DNA of 64,000 nucleotides from Saccharomycopsis fibuligera x Saccharomycopsis cf. fibuligera (taxonomy: Eukaryota; Ascomycota; Saccharomycetes; Ascoideales; Saccharomycopsidaceae): contig CP012820.1 in NCBI GenBank assembly GCA_001936135.1, forward strand, positions 310,001 to 374,000. Direction: 5' to 3'. A program made the translations under genes and the position numbers. The stretch's first letter is position 1. Each line of letters opens with the position of its first letter. Shown here in pieces: positions 20,934 through 31,185 of this stretch. The notes below the pieces were generated by a model. The model saw only the letters and a list, made by a program, of their open reading frames with translations. It searched no databases and was not told the DNA's origin.

Positions 20934-21067
20934 ACCCAGAAAGTTGAATTTCCTCAACATGAAGGACAGCGTGAGCCGCAAACTGGCAAGCCGAAAGCCA
21001 AGATGTAGGTAGGTAGGAGGAGTGTACTACCAGCTGCGCTGCTTCGCTCAAACGACAAACGGAATAA

Positions 21068-21646
21068 ATGATAAGGAGTGCTTTTCGGGCGAAGGTCAGG
21101 CCAGCAGCTCGAAGCCGGCAGCTTTGCTTTCGCCACTTCCTGAGCAGCGCCGCCTCCCCAGAACAAGTGCTGCAACAACAGGAAGCTGAGAAATGCAGAA
21201 AATTTCTTGCGCAGCTAAACAGAAACACGATTCCCAAGAGTCTATACAGCCTAAAATACAGTAGATCCAGCGGGCCTGGAGGACAGAATGTCAACAAGTT
21301 GTCGACAAAAGCAACGCTCACAATGAACGAAGGGTTCTTAGGCTTCTTGCCCAAGTTGGTATTGGACCAGTTGGTCAGCAAAAATTTCAAGTACTTCAAC
21401 AAACAGAAACTGTTGGTAGTGGTACAGTCGGAGGCAACGCGGTCCAGGGAAAGCAACGTCGACGACTGTTTCCACAAGTTGACTAGTGAGATTAATCGTT
21501 TGGTCTATTTCAGAAATACCGAAAATGATGCTGAGAACGAGGCGAGATGGAAGAAGATTAAAAAGGCAACAAATGAGCATCGCTTGGACAACAAAAAGAA
21601 GACAAAACAGAAAAAAGAGTTTCGAAAGAAGCCGCTGCTTTTCTGA
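21068..21646 (+). CDS. PTH4: Mitochondrial peptidyl-tRNA hydrolase / ribosome rescue factor, ICT1-PTH4 type
   Basis: A 192-aa member of the class I release-factor family lacking a codon-recognition domain, like human ICT1 and yeast Pth4 (YOL114C). It frees peptides from mitochondrial ribosomes stalled without a stop codon. The N-terminal 30 residues are Arg/Ala/Ser-rich without acids, a mitochondrial presequence. The catalytic GGQ motif is in SSGPGGQNVNKLSTKA (GGQ at 71-73). The basic C-terminal tail (KKKTKQKKEFRKK) matches the part that enters the empty mRNA channel in ICT1. It is convergent with RQT4, 115 bp between the stops. Confidence 0.93.
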   Translation: MIRSAFRAKVRPAARSRQLCFRHFLSSAASPEQVLQQQEAEKCRKFLAQLNRNTIPKSLYSLKYSRSSGPGGQNVNKLSTKATLTMNEGFLGFLPKLVLDQLVSKNFKYFNKQKLLVVVQSEATRSRESNVDDCFHKLTSEINRLVYFRNTENDAENEARWKKIKKATNEHRLDNKKKTKQKKEFRKKPLLF

Positions 21647-21761
21647 GTGCTACTAAGCGCGGTTTACACACACGGTGAGCTACGCGTTAACTCCATAAAC
21701 GTCCAATGCATGTAACGGTATTTCAGTGTCCAGTTTTTCTTCTATTAATTGTAGAGCATAT

Positions 21762-23432
21762 TTAAAGATCTAAAAGCAATTCCTCCACCGGCACCTCATC
21801 TGGATTAACAGAGTTTTGAATTCTAGTGAACTTCCCCTTAAGCTTTCCGCCAATTCCATTCTCGGTAGTTCCATTATCGGTTTCAGTATCCAGATCTTCA
21901 GGTAACGACTTACCAGCGTTACCCACATATCGAGGCTTTCTATCTTGCCATTTAGCGTAATCCTGGTTGAAGTCCCAGTTTTTCTTAGCCAACTCGTCCT
22001 GCTTGGTTTTTTCTTCTTTTTTAATTTTATCCTGTAGGTCCTTGATTTCTTTCTTCATAGCTTCATCCTCGGAATCAAGAGCCTCATCATCGTCTTCATC
22101 GCTATTGTTAGCAGAGTTGCTGCTATCGTATACTTTTTCTGATTGTCTGGCGGTTTCTCTCACTATAACTTTGCCTCCCTTGACATTCAACTCAATAAAT
22201 TTTTCCCCTCTTCCACTTCTTTCTGCTTCTGCTTTCTCCTTCTTTTTCAAATTACGCTGTTGTTTCTTGAGCTGAAGGATCTTGTCAAGTGACGACTTTG
22301 TCCAAATGTTAGTTTCATCCGGAAGAGAATAATCACTAACTTGGTCAATGATTTTAGTACGTTGGGCAGAATTATCCTGGTACCCTAATAAGTTATTCAA
22401 ATTGGCTTCTGCTTTTGATAAATCGGTATTCAATTTATCCAAATCAACTTTCTCCTGTAGCTCTCTTTGTCTCTTCTCCTTCTTTTCAAGATTGTCAAAA
22501 AGTTTTTCTTGCTGTTTGAAAAACGATTTGGAGCCAGCACCCATACTGATTGTGATTTTTTCTTTCTTTTTTCTTCTATTAGCCGTGCTTTCTGCCGCTG
22601 CTGCCGCAGCAGCAGCTTTACTTTTGGTATCATTCAACAATGCCTCTTTCTCCATTTGCAATAATCTAATCATTTCAAGCTTTTCACTTAATGAGATTAG
22701 TGGCTCATTGCAAAAAGAACAAGTAGTCCGGCCACTCTCCTTGACACAAATAATCTTACCGCAGTTTAAACAATTGGGTATTGCTTTATTGAGCCCATGT
22801 CGAGCCGCCATACAATCACACTTGACTTGGGAATTTGCGCCGCCGTATTCGATAGTCTTGAGTAAATTATCTAAATCATTGATATCATTGAGCTTTTGTG
22901 CCTTGGTTCTGGTCTTTTGGCGACTGGCTTGTTCCGCTTGATGCTCCTCGGCTTTTAGTTTTGCTTTGGTAGATGGCTTTTGAGTGAGTAGTTCTGAAGT
23001 TGTTGTTGAGCCTCTTGCATTACTTAGTCTCTGCTTATTACTATTGCTCCCGGGTTTATTGTTACTTTGCTGCTGCTGCCCCTGCTGTTTTTGTTTATGC
23101 CACGGGTTCTCAACAACCTTTTTCTCATGCTTGGTTTTGACATCAGCTTTCTTGTTCTTTGGTTCGGGCTTCTTGTACATTGTATATGGTGTATTACTAC
23201 TGGATCCACTAGCTTTATTACTATTGTCATGATTATTCGAGCTGGCTCTATAACTAGTAAGGTCTTGAACGAAATCAAAAAGCAATGGAGACTCGCCAAT
23301 CAAACTAATAAAATGATTAGCAATTTCGTCATTGCTTCCTAATGTTAACGAGTAATCTATGGCTTGATCCAATGAATCTTCATCAAGAGGTAACAAATCG
23401 AATAGTTTCTTTCTTAATGATGCTTTGTCCAT
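21762..23432 (-). CDS. RQT4: RQT4, ASC-1/TRIP4-type zinc-finger protein of the ribosome quality-control trigger complex
   Basis: A 556-aa protein matching yeast Rqt4 (YKR023W) and human TRIP4/ASC-1. With a helicase and a CUE-domain partner, the complex splits collided ribosomes that carry ubiquitin. The zinc-binding C2HC5 domain lies at about residues 206-240: CDCMAARHG, NCLNCGKIICVK, TTCSFC. Before it come a helical N-terminus (MDKASLRKKLFDLLPLDE) and Gln/Asn/Ser-rich linkers; after it come coiled-coil-like Lys/Glu-rich segments and a short poly-Ala run. The ATG at 23432 is used; the open frame extends 11 codons further but lacks an ATG there. Confidence 0.9.
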   Translation of the reverse strand: MDKASLRKKLFDLLPLDEDSLDQAIDYSLTLGSNDEIANHFISLIGESPLLFDFVQDLTSYRASSNNHDNSNKASGSSSNTPYTMYKKPEPKNKKADVKTKHEKKVVENPWHKQKQQGQQQQSNNKPGSNSNKQRLSNARGSTTTSELLTQKPSTKAKLKAEEHQAEQASRQKTRTKAQKLNDINDLDNLLKTIEYGGANSQVKCDCMAARHGLNKAIPNCLNCGKIICVKESGRTTCSFCNEPLISLSEKLEMIRLLQMEKEALLNDTKSKAAAAAAAAESTANRRKKKEKITISMGAGSKSFFKQQEKLFDNLEKKEKRQRELQEKVDLDKLNTDLSKAEANLNNLLGYQDNSAQRTKIIDQVSDYSLPDETNIWTKSSLDKILQLKKQQRNLKKKEKAEAERSGRGEKFIELNVKGGKVIVRETARQSEKVYDSSNSANNSDEDDDEALDSEDEAMKKEIKDLQDKIKKEEKTKQDELAKKNWDFNQDYAKWQDRKPRYVGNAGKSLPEDLDTETDNGTTENGIGGKLKGKFTRIQNSVNPDEVPVEELLLDL

Positions 23433-23878
23433 TTTACTAGTATATCTTTTTGCTTTTTCCCTCAAATATTAATGGTATGATTGAAATTTAAACAGCAGTG
23501 TGATATAAGATAAAAAAAGAACGCCAATGCAGCTTTATTTCTATTATTTGCAGGGCAGCATATACCAAGACAAATTGATCGATATATTTCAAATCATTCA
23601 TCAGCGGGGCACGTAACCAAGGATGCCCAGCATGCATAACCGATTTGTGATCTTTCAAAAAAGCTTTTGTCTAGGCGACTAATCCTCGAGTAAAATTTAC
23701 ACTGTATTTGTCACACTTCTGAGGACTAGAAAAAGAAAGATAAATAATTCAGAGAGCCTCTAACATAACTACAAAGTTGTTTAATAAGATCAATTGCCGC
23801 AACTATAAAAATTTCATATATTGTCTCATAATCATAATAAAAATAGCAATACAATCAAATTCTTTCAGTTCCTCGTAT
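23433..23878. other. Intergenic region between RQT4 and SET-domain gene
   Basis: AT-rich 446-bp spacer holding the RQT4 promoter and the 3' end of the SET gene. No other feature seen. Confidence 0.5.
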
Positions 23879-26122
23879 TCAGTTTACCAAGCTGTTTTCA
23901 ATCAAGAAAAGATCATTCTTGCCGAATCTGCTATATCTAATTAAATCAAAGATTCTACTAGCAATGATCAAATCAAGTTTTCGCCAAGCTCCAACCCCAA
24001 ACACCTCAGGGCATAGTTTCTGAGCCATTGGGAAATATTGGTCATGTACCGCTTGATAGTAATCCAACTCACTTTTTTCCATTTGGAATCCTTGAATTTT
24101 GTTGATCTTGAACCATAAAAACAAATCAAAAATATAGCTTGGCAATACATTGTCAAAGTCAGTAGTGGCGTTTTTGTACTCTGGGTATAGGTTCTTGTAA
24201 CCGCATCTAGCTAACCAAAGCACAATAACCTGCTCAACTAGTTCATCAGTGAGTTCGGAACCGTCATTGCTCAATATAATTTCAATAATGTTTTCATTTT
24301 CAAAGATGGATTTTAAAGCTTTGAGAAATTGTGGATCTCTGTTTAAGATTTTCTTGATCGTTAGCACTTGACCGTTTTTTTCCATGTCCTTGAGGGTTGA
24401 TTTGGTAATTTTTTTCAAATATTTCACTGCACCATTGAATATATTCTGTTGGCTGATTTTGTATTGATGTGCGGTCTTCTCATAAAATGAAGCATCAGGA
24501 CCCACCTTAATGATACTTTGTTCAAGTGCTGCAAGCTTTGATTCAATGGCAGCTTGTAAGTTGTTGATTCCCAAAAGCTGCATTCTTGTAGTGACTGCTG
24601 GTTTTGAAGTAGAGTTAAAGTTATCATTATTATCACTGCTATGTTCTTTAATATAGTACTGATCATAATCATTCGAAACCAAAATGGAGAACAATGATAA
24701 AAGTTCTTCGGGGATCAAGTTTTCATTAGACAAAAAGAACAATAGTCCATCCTGGTATTTCTCTTCTAAGCTAGCTGGCTCATCCGACCCACTACTATAA
24801 TCACTAGGAACTGGCATCTTCAAGTTCTGGTAAGCTGCTTTAATTTCCAGGATTTTCTCTAAAGGAAGCTTCAATTTCAAAGCACAAGTATCGTATAAGT
24901 TATCAGGAATCATGAACCCGTAGCCTAGAAGCAACTCTTCGTTATTTTTGCAACCATAATTGTTAAAAAGTTCATCACCTTGTTGTTTCTGCTCGAAAGA
25001 ATTGATCTTCAAACAGAAATATCTTTCACTGTGCTGTTGAGATAATGATTGGCTAGTACTATTAGTATTACAAGTCCATTCAACTTTTTCATTACTTTTA
25101 TGGTTGAGCAAATCGAGCACCGGAATCAAAATTGCTTCGCCACTTTTGGCCCTCTCGTTGTCGAGAACGTGATAAGGAAATGCTCTCGAAGTCATCATCA
25201 AGTGACCCCAAAGGTATGCTTCAAAACTGGTCCAAGAAATAGCATCGTCATTATCGCTGTTGTCTTTGCTATTGCTGTCATTTGTTAACTTGGCTAATTT
25301 TCTTTCAAATTGGGTCAAGTGGAGGTATCCCAAATGTGATAATTCTCCTTTATCCAAGAAATAATCACGATAGAATTGCAAATCATTATTTATCTGCTTT
25401 GCTGAAACTATTGCACTATCGTTACCAAGTTTTGCACCAACGCTAATAGCTTTCGCTAATGCGCTGACAACATCAAACCATTCATTAATTATAATCAACA
25501 TCTTCGGATCAATTGAGGTTCCAAGATTTGTGCCCGCTAAGTTACGTTTACTTTCAGATGGCCACAATAATGGTGATAGAGGCATGGTAGGCCCAATAGG
25601 CAATGACTCAACATAAGGTATGTACTTGAGGGGCTGAAAATTCAAGATTTCTCCGCTGTTGTTGCTATTGTTGGGGAGTGAGCCAAATTTCGCATAGGCC
25701 AAATACAATTTTGTCAATGAATTAGGACTAGCGTACTTAGCTTTAGCAAAATCGCAGAGCTGTTCATGCGATTGGAAAAACTGTTGTACTGAGCGTGGGG
25801 TTATAATGATAGCTTCGGGCACTTGAATTTGGTAATCAGTGTCATCATTTGTATTCTTATTTGTTTTTTCTGACGAAGTCGATGTGTTTTTATTGGACTT
25901 GAAGGCTGAAATTCCTCGATCTGGGGTATTTTTAAATTCTATACCTGGACTAATTTTAGCGCCTTTAGAAGTCGCCCAACTTAACAAGTTTAAAAGCTTG
26001 TCGCTAGCTGTTTCTGTCATTAAATATTCTTCTAATTCTTTTAAATTGATGGAAGATTCAGTAGCTTGGTGATGCAATCTGCTCTTCTTAGCAGCTATAG
26101 CTGATGTTTGCCCGCCTTCCAT
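23879..26122 (-). CDS. SET-domain protein-lysine methyltransferase, Rkm/Efm type
   Basis: A 747-aa member of the SETD3/LSMT-like (Rubisco-methyltransferase-type) SET family. In yeasts this family methylates ribosomal proteins or elongation factor 1A (Rkm1-4, Efm1). It opens with PDRGISAF (about residue 70), the first SET strand. The split SET core has TSRAF, then PVLDLLNHKSNEKVEW (about 335-350) with the cofactor-binding N-H pair, then NNYGCKNNEELLLGYGF (about 388-404) with the catalytic Tyr. The C-terminal half is the helical substrate-binding domain. It is longer than Rkm1 or Efm1 (about 585 aa) because of Ser/Asn-rich inserts. I cannot assign the substrate, so no symbol is given. Confidence 0.88.
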   Translation of the reverse strand: MEGGQTSAIAAKKSRLHHQATESSINLKELEEYLMTETASDKLLNLLSWATSKGAKISPGIEFKNTPDRGISAFKSNKNTSTSSEKTNKNTNDDTDYQIQVPEAIIITPRSVQQFFQSHEQLCDFAKAKYASPNSLTKLYLAYAKFGSLPNNSNNSGEILNFQPLKYIPYVESLPIGPTMPLSPLLWPSESKRNLAGTNLGTSIDPKMLIIINEWFDVVSALAKAISVGAKLGNDSAIVSAKQINNDLQFYRDYFLDKGELSHLGYLHLTQFERKLAKLTNDSNSKDNSDNDDAISWTSFEAYLWGHLMMTSRAFPYHVLDNERAKSGEAILIPVLDLLNHKSNEKVEWTCNTNSTSQSLSQQHSERYFCLKINSFEQKQQGDELFNNYGCKNNEELLLGYGFMIPDNLYDTCALKLKLPLEKILEIKAAYQNLKMPVPSDYSSGSDEPASLEEKYQDGLLFFLSNENLIPEELLSLFSILVSNDYDQYYIKEHSSDNNDNFNSTSKPAVTTRMQLLGINNLQAAIESKLAALEQSIIKVGPDASFYEKTAHQYKISQQNIFNGAVKYLKKITKSTLKDMEKNGQVLTIKKILNRDPQFLKALKSIFENENIIEIILSNDGSELTDELVEQVIVLWLARCGYKNLYPEYKNATTDFDNVLPSYIFDLFLWFKINKIQGFQMEKSELDYYQAVHDQYFPMAQKLCPEVFGVGAWRKLDLIIASRIFDLIRYSRFGKNDLFLIENSLVN

Positions 26123-26578
26123 TCTTTTTTCATTTTCAATATATTTTTTTTCTTTTTTTTCTTTCTGGCCCGTTTTCTTGGTTGGTTTTGTCCGATAAGG
26201 TTATGCGGACTTACTTCTGAGCAAATATTCTCCATGTAGATACTGCGCGAGATTTGGTCTTCAGAAGAAAAAGAATAGAAGCGAGCAAAGTGTTCTCCTT
26301 TTTTTATTTTTATTTTTATTTTTATTTTTTTTAGGGCTTCGAAGGCTGACAGCTAATTATTATCGAAATGCAGATCTACAAGCTAGAATAATGATAAAAT
26401 TCAAAAATATGAATTACTAAAAAAAAGACATCGAACAAAAGAGACCAAAATAAAAGAAACTTAGCATAGACAAAGATTAGAAGAAAAGGTAAAAATCAAT
26501 ATAATGAGATGTGATGTTGTGACAATTGAACATATTGAGATTATAGGTGTGATATTATGTAAAGCGCTGCGTTGTTGC
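26123..26578. other. Intergenic region between SET gene and SAR1
   Basis: AT-rich, with a repeated TTTTTA run at about 26301-26330. It carries the SET-gene promoter and the SAR1 3' flank. Confidence 0.5.
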
Positions 26579-27428
26579 TTAAATGTATTGAGACAACCAT
26601 CTGATACCTTCACCGTAACCTTGTCTCATAACAACAGAAACCATGAACACCTCAATTGGTCTGATGTTTTCTAATGGAACTTTACCTTTACCAGTAGTAC
26701 TGTACAATCCCAAAGCTTGTCTCAATTCGTTTTCGGAAACGGCGTGAGGAGAGTCAATTTTGTTACCGAGAATCAAAAATGGAACCTTAGATAATTCTTC
26801 AATGGCCAACAAATGATCTAATTCTGTTTTAGATTCTTCAAATCTTTCAGTGTCAGCAGCATCAACTAAGTAAACAATACCATCAACTTCTGGGAAGTAG
26901 TCCTTCCATAATCTTCTAGCCAACTCGTGTCCACCAAGATCAAAAGTGGTGAATTTAACAGAACCTATAGACAATTCTTCAGAAGTTGGATGCAAAGTTG
27001 GTTGCAAAGTGGCCAATCTGTCATTTTTCAACATGTGTAACAAAGTGGTTTTACCAGCATTGTCCAAACCTAAGAATAACAATTTGGCGTTTTTGTTCCA
27101 CAAACCCAAAGAGGCCAAAACGTCTTGAACTGCAAAGTGGGTTAGTTGATGTGTACAAAAAGCGTAATATAAGAACCTACTTGGGAGAAAATCAAGGTAA
27201 AAGACAACCTTCGAATACCTTCAATTCTTCAAGTCATTAGCTGAAAATATTTTTCGCAGTTGTGCTCCTCATTTTGGAATCATTATAATTAATGAGTCGT
27301 TTGCTGAGCCAAGATATCTTCAAACCAGATCAACATTATAAAATCCAAGGGGCGGATGAAATCGAGGACAGCACAACGAAGATAAAGGAATTCAGTAAAA
27401 TTTACATACACCAGTTAAGAATCCACAT
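26579..27428 (-). CDS. SAR1: SAR1, small GTPase of COPII vesicle coat (two exons)
   Basis: Spliced as 27428-27410 and 27129-26579, giving 189 aa. Sar1-GTP inserts its N-terminal helix into ER membrane and recruits Sec23/24 to build COPII vesicles. Exon 1 is only 19 nt (ATG TGG ATT CTT AAC TGG T). Joined to exon 2 it reads [19 protein letters not shown], which fits Candida Sar1. The G-box motifs are [22 protein letters not shown] and NKID, ending in the family's WLSQYI. Without exon 1 the protein would lack the membrane-binding amphipathic helix, which is why the split model is chosen. Splice sites: GTATGT donor, ACTAAC branch, TTTGCAG acceptor. Confidence 0.95.
27130..27409 (-). other. Spliceosomal intron of SAR1 (280 nt)
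   Basis: On the minus strand it begins GTATGT at 27409 and ends CAG at 27130. The branch sequence CAACTAAC has its core ACTAAC at 27146-27141, about a dozen bases from the acceptor. The short branch-to-acceptor distance is normal for this clade. Confidence 0.93.
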
Positions 27429-27827
27429 TTTTGATATCCAATAAATAATAATAAAGAAAAAGTATCAATGCTTCGAGGATGATTGACACAAGTAAACAGA
27501 GTTTGCCTTTCGTTGTGGTGCTGGCCACTGTCTAAATAACAGCTATTCTTTTTTTTGTCGATCGATGGCGATTCCACTGATTAGGGCAGACATGATATCA
27601 CGTGACTCGTTTTTTTGACTGGAATTGCAAGACCAATTTACTCACTATTACTGACCTCCTGATACAGTGAGGTAGCTATAAACACAACATCTTACATAAT
27701 AACTGCGGCATGCACAAGACTAAATAATTTCTAAAATGAAGTTCCTGACATCATAATATATTCACCTGACACATTTACAATCAAAATGAAATATACAAAA
27801 AACGTATAAAGCTAGCCCAAAAATCGC
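27429..27827. other. Intergenic region, SAR1 promoter / uL1 3' flank
   Basis: The SAR1 promoter lies here. A CACGTG E-box sits at 27599-27604 (atatCACGTGact). No gene recognised. Confidence 0.5.
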
Positions 27828-28481
27828 TTAGTAGATTCTGAAGGCTGGACCCATAGTGGATTTGATGTGCAAAGAACCAACGTTTTGCCAGTTCTTCTTC
27901 AACAAAGAAACCAAGAAGTTAGAAGCCATCATGATTTGGTTAACCAAGACATCTTCTTCCATTTCGACGTTACCGACAGCAACGGCCAAACACAAGACTT
28001 TCTTCAATTGGAACTTGATGGTGGATTTAACATCATTGACCTTTTGGTTCAAGTCATCATTGTGGGAAACTGGAGTTGGGAACTTACCAGCTTTGGACAA
28101 TTGAGGACCCAACAATCTTGGGACTTGCTTAATCAAGACTTCAGAAGCAATGAAAGCATTGTATTTCTTGGCCAATTTCTTAATCAACTTCTTGTTCTTG
28201 TTCAATTTTTTCAAATCTTCAACAGACATGGCGTCAACACCAAGGGACTTAGCTCTGTCAACATCGAAAGCGTCACCAAAGATACAGATAGTCATGTTTG
28301 GTCTTGGAACTTGAGGCAATCTCAAGGTACCAGAGAAACGCTTGTCTCTTTGAGGGTCATAGTTTTTCAAACCGACTTGCAATTCAACGGTTTCCAAAAA
28401 GTTTCTCTTTTTGGTATCGTTGGCGTAGGCCAAGATTTGTTGAACGTTTTCACGAACTTGTCCAGAAGTGATTTTAGACAT
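27828..28481 (-). CDS. RPL1: Ribosomal protein uL1 (RPL1 / L10a), large cytosolic subunit
   Basis: 217 aa, the same length as yeast Rpl1. It forms the mobile L1 stalk of the 60S subunit that guides deacylated tRNA out of the E site. Recognisable stretches are [36 protein letters not shown], the central [13 protein letters not shown] and [18 protein letters not shown], and the C-terminal [12 protein letters not shown]. Codon use is strongly biased (TTG for Leu, GGT, AGA), as in highly expressed genes. No intron is needed. It is divergent from LEA1. Confidence 0.97.
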   Translation of the reverse strand: MSKITSGQVRENVQQILAYANDTKKRNFLETVELQVGLKNYDPQRDKRFSGTLRLPQVPRPNMTICIFGDAFDVDRAKSLGVDAMSVEDLKKLNKNKKLIKKLAKKYNAFIASEVLIKQVPRLLGPQLSKAGKFPTPVSHNDDLNQKVNDVKSTIKFQLKKVLCLAVAVGNVEMEEDVLVNQIMMASNFLVSLLKKNWQNVGSLHIKSTMGPAFRIY

Positions 28482-28903
28482 TTTTGGTTATGGATAATCT
28501 AAATATTCGTCTTCCAAAATTATTTGGTGTGCCTCAAAGGTTTTTCGACGGATGGTTTATAAAAAAGACTTCCAGGGTGGCTCTGTGAGAAGGTTGGAGA
28601 GAGAATTTCTCTTCTTTTTTCTTTTACGGGATTTTTCGCAGAATTTTTTTTTTTCATTTAAAGATCATGTGATAATGGCTCATAACCAAACAATAAATAA
28701 AGATAACTTTGGCCCCGGTAAAGGTCACGTCACTATCATGTGATATATAACAAGGGCTTTTTGCGACGGTAATGATGATGATCATCGCAAATATCTATCA
28801 CCTAAATAATCATATGGGATAGTCAATACAGGCAACACCACTAAAGTCAACTTGTTGAAAGCGCCTCATATTATAAAATAAAGCCAAAACTGAAGCAGCC
28901 ATT
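28482..28903. promoter_or_regulatory. Divergent promoter of uL1 (-) and LEA1 (+)
   Basis: 422 bp shared by the two genes. The decamer ATCATGTGAT occurs twice, at 28664-28673 and 28735-28744, 71 bp apart, and ggtCACGTCACT lies at 28723-28734. Such CATGTGA/CACGTCA E-box-like sites suggest a bHLH factor (Cbf1-like). T-rich tracts on the uL1 side are typical of ribosomal protein promoters. Confidence 0.5.
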
Positions 28904-29662
28904 ATGAAATTGACTCCCGATGTCGTGCTCAATGCACCAACCTTTATGAACCCCATCAATGAGCAAACAATTTCCTTAAGAGGTCTTAAACTTAGTGAGA
29001 TCGAGAACCTTGAAGCAACAAACGACACCAACGAGTGCATCGACTTGATTGATAATGAAATAAAAGTGCTTGAGAATTTTCCTAGACTCTATAAATTACA
29101 GACGTTACTATTATCAAACAACACAATTAGCCTGATTTCCGATAGTACATTTAGTAAGAATGTGCCCAACTTGACAAAACTTGCAGTCAACATGAACAGT
29201 ATCGGTAGTTTTGAAGCAGTGGCGAATTTAGTAAAGCCATTGCGCAACTTGAAACAATTATCATTGCTTGACAATCCAATAACGTCTCACCCTGAGTACA
29301 GGTTGTTTGTTATATTTTTTGCATCTCCGTCTTTGGAAGTATTGGATTTCGCCAGAGTGACAAATGCTGAACGTAATGCTGCGCAGGCCAGGTATGGTTC
29401 AGATCCACAAGTTGTTGAAAAATTGTTGAAAGAAACTAGCGAAAGCGGTGAACAGCGTAACAAAGCTAATGGGTCTGGCTTGCAGAGCGGTGATGTGGCA
29501 TCTGTAGCTACTTCTGCTACTACGTCTGACGATAGAAAAGCAAGAAGGGCAATCAAGCAGTTAACTGAGGCTGAGAAGGCAGCATTGAAAGAAAAGTTGA
29601 TGCTGGCTACTAGTGTGGAAGAAGTGCAAGCGTTATCTCAGCAGCTTGCTCAAGGAGGCTGA
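28904..29662 (+). CDS. LEA1: U2 snRNP protein U2A' homologue LEA1
   Basis: A 252-aa leucine-rich-repeat protein. It starts MKLTPDVVLNAPTFMNP, the family opening, followed by ISLRGLKLSEIENL, IDLIDNEIKVLENFPRL, TLLLSNNTISLI and LKQLSLLDNPITSHPEYRL, the LRR cap typical of U2A'. Lea1 clamps the U2B'' protein (Msl1) onto stem-loop IV of U2 snRNA. After the LRR region (to about residue 165) comes a charged, less ordered C-terminus. With HSH155 this is the second U2 snRNP component in the window. Confidence 0.94.
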   Translation: MKLTPDVVLNAPTFMNPINEQTISLRGLKLSEIENLEATNDTNECIDLIDNEIKVLENFPRLYKLQTLLLSNNTISLISDSTFSKNVPNLTKLAVNMNSIGSFEAVANLVKPLRNLKQLSLLDNPITSHPEYRLFVIFFASPSLEVLDFARVTNAERNAAQARYGSDPQVVEKLLKETSESGEQRNKANGSGLQSGDVASVATSATTSDDRKARRAIKQLTEAEKAALKEKLMLATSVEEVQALSQQLAQGG

Positions 29663-30157
29663 TGAGAAGCCATACTAGTTTATCGCTAGTACCTGAAAAT
29701 GGTCAACAGTATCAATCATTATCGGCATTATGATGTACGCATTTTTTAAAGCACAAATAAAGGCCAATATGTCAAGGTTACTGCAAACTACGGCAGTTTC
29801 GCCATTTTTTCTGGATAGCCGCAAAATGTCAAAGTATCAATTGAGTAGCAAATCACTATTGCTCACACACATACAGTATAAAAAAAAAACAAAAAAAAAA
29901 CAAAAAAAAATTGATTATTAACCCATAGCAAGATAACGCATTAAATTATCAAACAAAGGCGCGACAAATATAACCAAGTTTTTATTCAGAAGTATGATTA
30001 TGATTCATGTCAGCGTATGTGCATTGCTCACCATAGTCAAGCCATCTACAATGCATGTGTATCAGATAAGCAGTTCAAAGCAGTGATACAAATGAAAAGA
30101 GCATCTGCTAGTCTATATATATCTCCCGGAGGCATAGAGCATTAATGACAAATCAAT

Positions 30158-30194
<37 letters not shown>

Positions 30195-31185
30195 AAAAAA
30201 AATGTCAATCTTTATGTCACATACGTAGCTTATCTAGCAACTTCTCCTAAGTAATGATTTAGGTATAGTTCACTGTTTATAGTTGAAACACAGAACACCT
30301 GCCTACTCGTAGAGATCAGAGTTTCCTACATAACAACTTGTTAAAAGGTTCGTTTACTGGTGATTAAAGTGAAGTTGGGTTACTCGCGTTCTACAACTGA
30401 TAGACTTCACCTGCTCGCTAGGCTCGGTCTTAGCGGGCGCGGATTTTTCGCTGCAGTCCATTTGAAACTCAGTTTATCACATATAGCACATCGTATCTTA
30501 TTCCTCAGCGGCCAATATATAATGCACACAAGAGCATATGCGTTTCACGGACTTATACATTATTATACTTTATCTCGTTTCAGTGTGAATTGGCAAACTA
30601 CGGCAAACTAGCATGAAGCCAAGCCTAGTGTTCGTCAATAAAGAACAAGAAATCCGATTCGTCTTTTTTCCGTCACGCTGACTTACTTTTTTTTGTTTTT
30701 GTTTTTGTTTTTATTTTTGCATTTAAAGTTTTCGACGTACGCAGGCAGATGCGCAGTGTTAGATAAGCGGATAGATAAAGAGTACCTCCAACTTACTCAG
30801 AAACAAAACGCCAGCTTTTTTTTTTTTTTTTTTTTTTCTGTATGTATTTGTATTCCCAATAACGTAATTTTTAAAGCGCTTAACTTTTATACAATTAGTG
30901 GAGTGGACAGTGTGCATGTCTGACTTGAAAGCCACATGTTATATGCTCTGATAGCTGCAGAGCAAAAGCGGAGCAGATATGCGACCGTTTAAAAACCGTT
31001 TGCGGTACTATAATGTAGTCTAACGCACCTGGTATCAGATGAAGCTCAAACTGAAGCAGACTACAATATCTCACAATCGAAACACAACGTTGCAAACACG
31101 CTGTAACTATATACAAACAATGAACAATAAACAATAAACAATTAACAAAAAATAGAAAATCAAAAAAGAAGGTATGTTTTGCAAA
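29663..31185. other. Intergenic region with homopolymer tracts
   Basis: 1.5 kb without a supported gene. It holds A9-C repeats at about 29881-29910, a T32 tract at 30162-30193 and a T22 tract at 30816-30837. Small frames (29730-29921, 30360-30611, 30693-30923) have no features. Confidence 0.5.

Larger units (their letters stand above)
19293..21067. other. GC-rich gene-free island A
   Basis: About 1.8 kb. The first part is the AT-rich yapsin promoter, with an A17 run near 19672-19688. From about 19900 the sequence becomes strongly GC-rich, with open frames in all six frames at once, the mark of stop-poor GC-rich DNA rather than coding. It holds three 22-bp repeats, two hairpins and a CACGTG site, listed separately. 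Confidence 0.6.
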
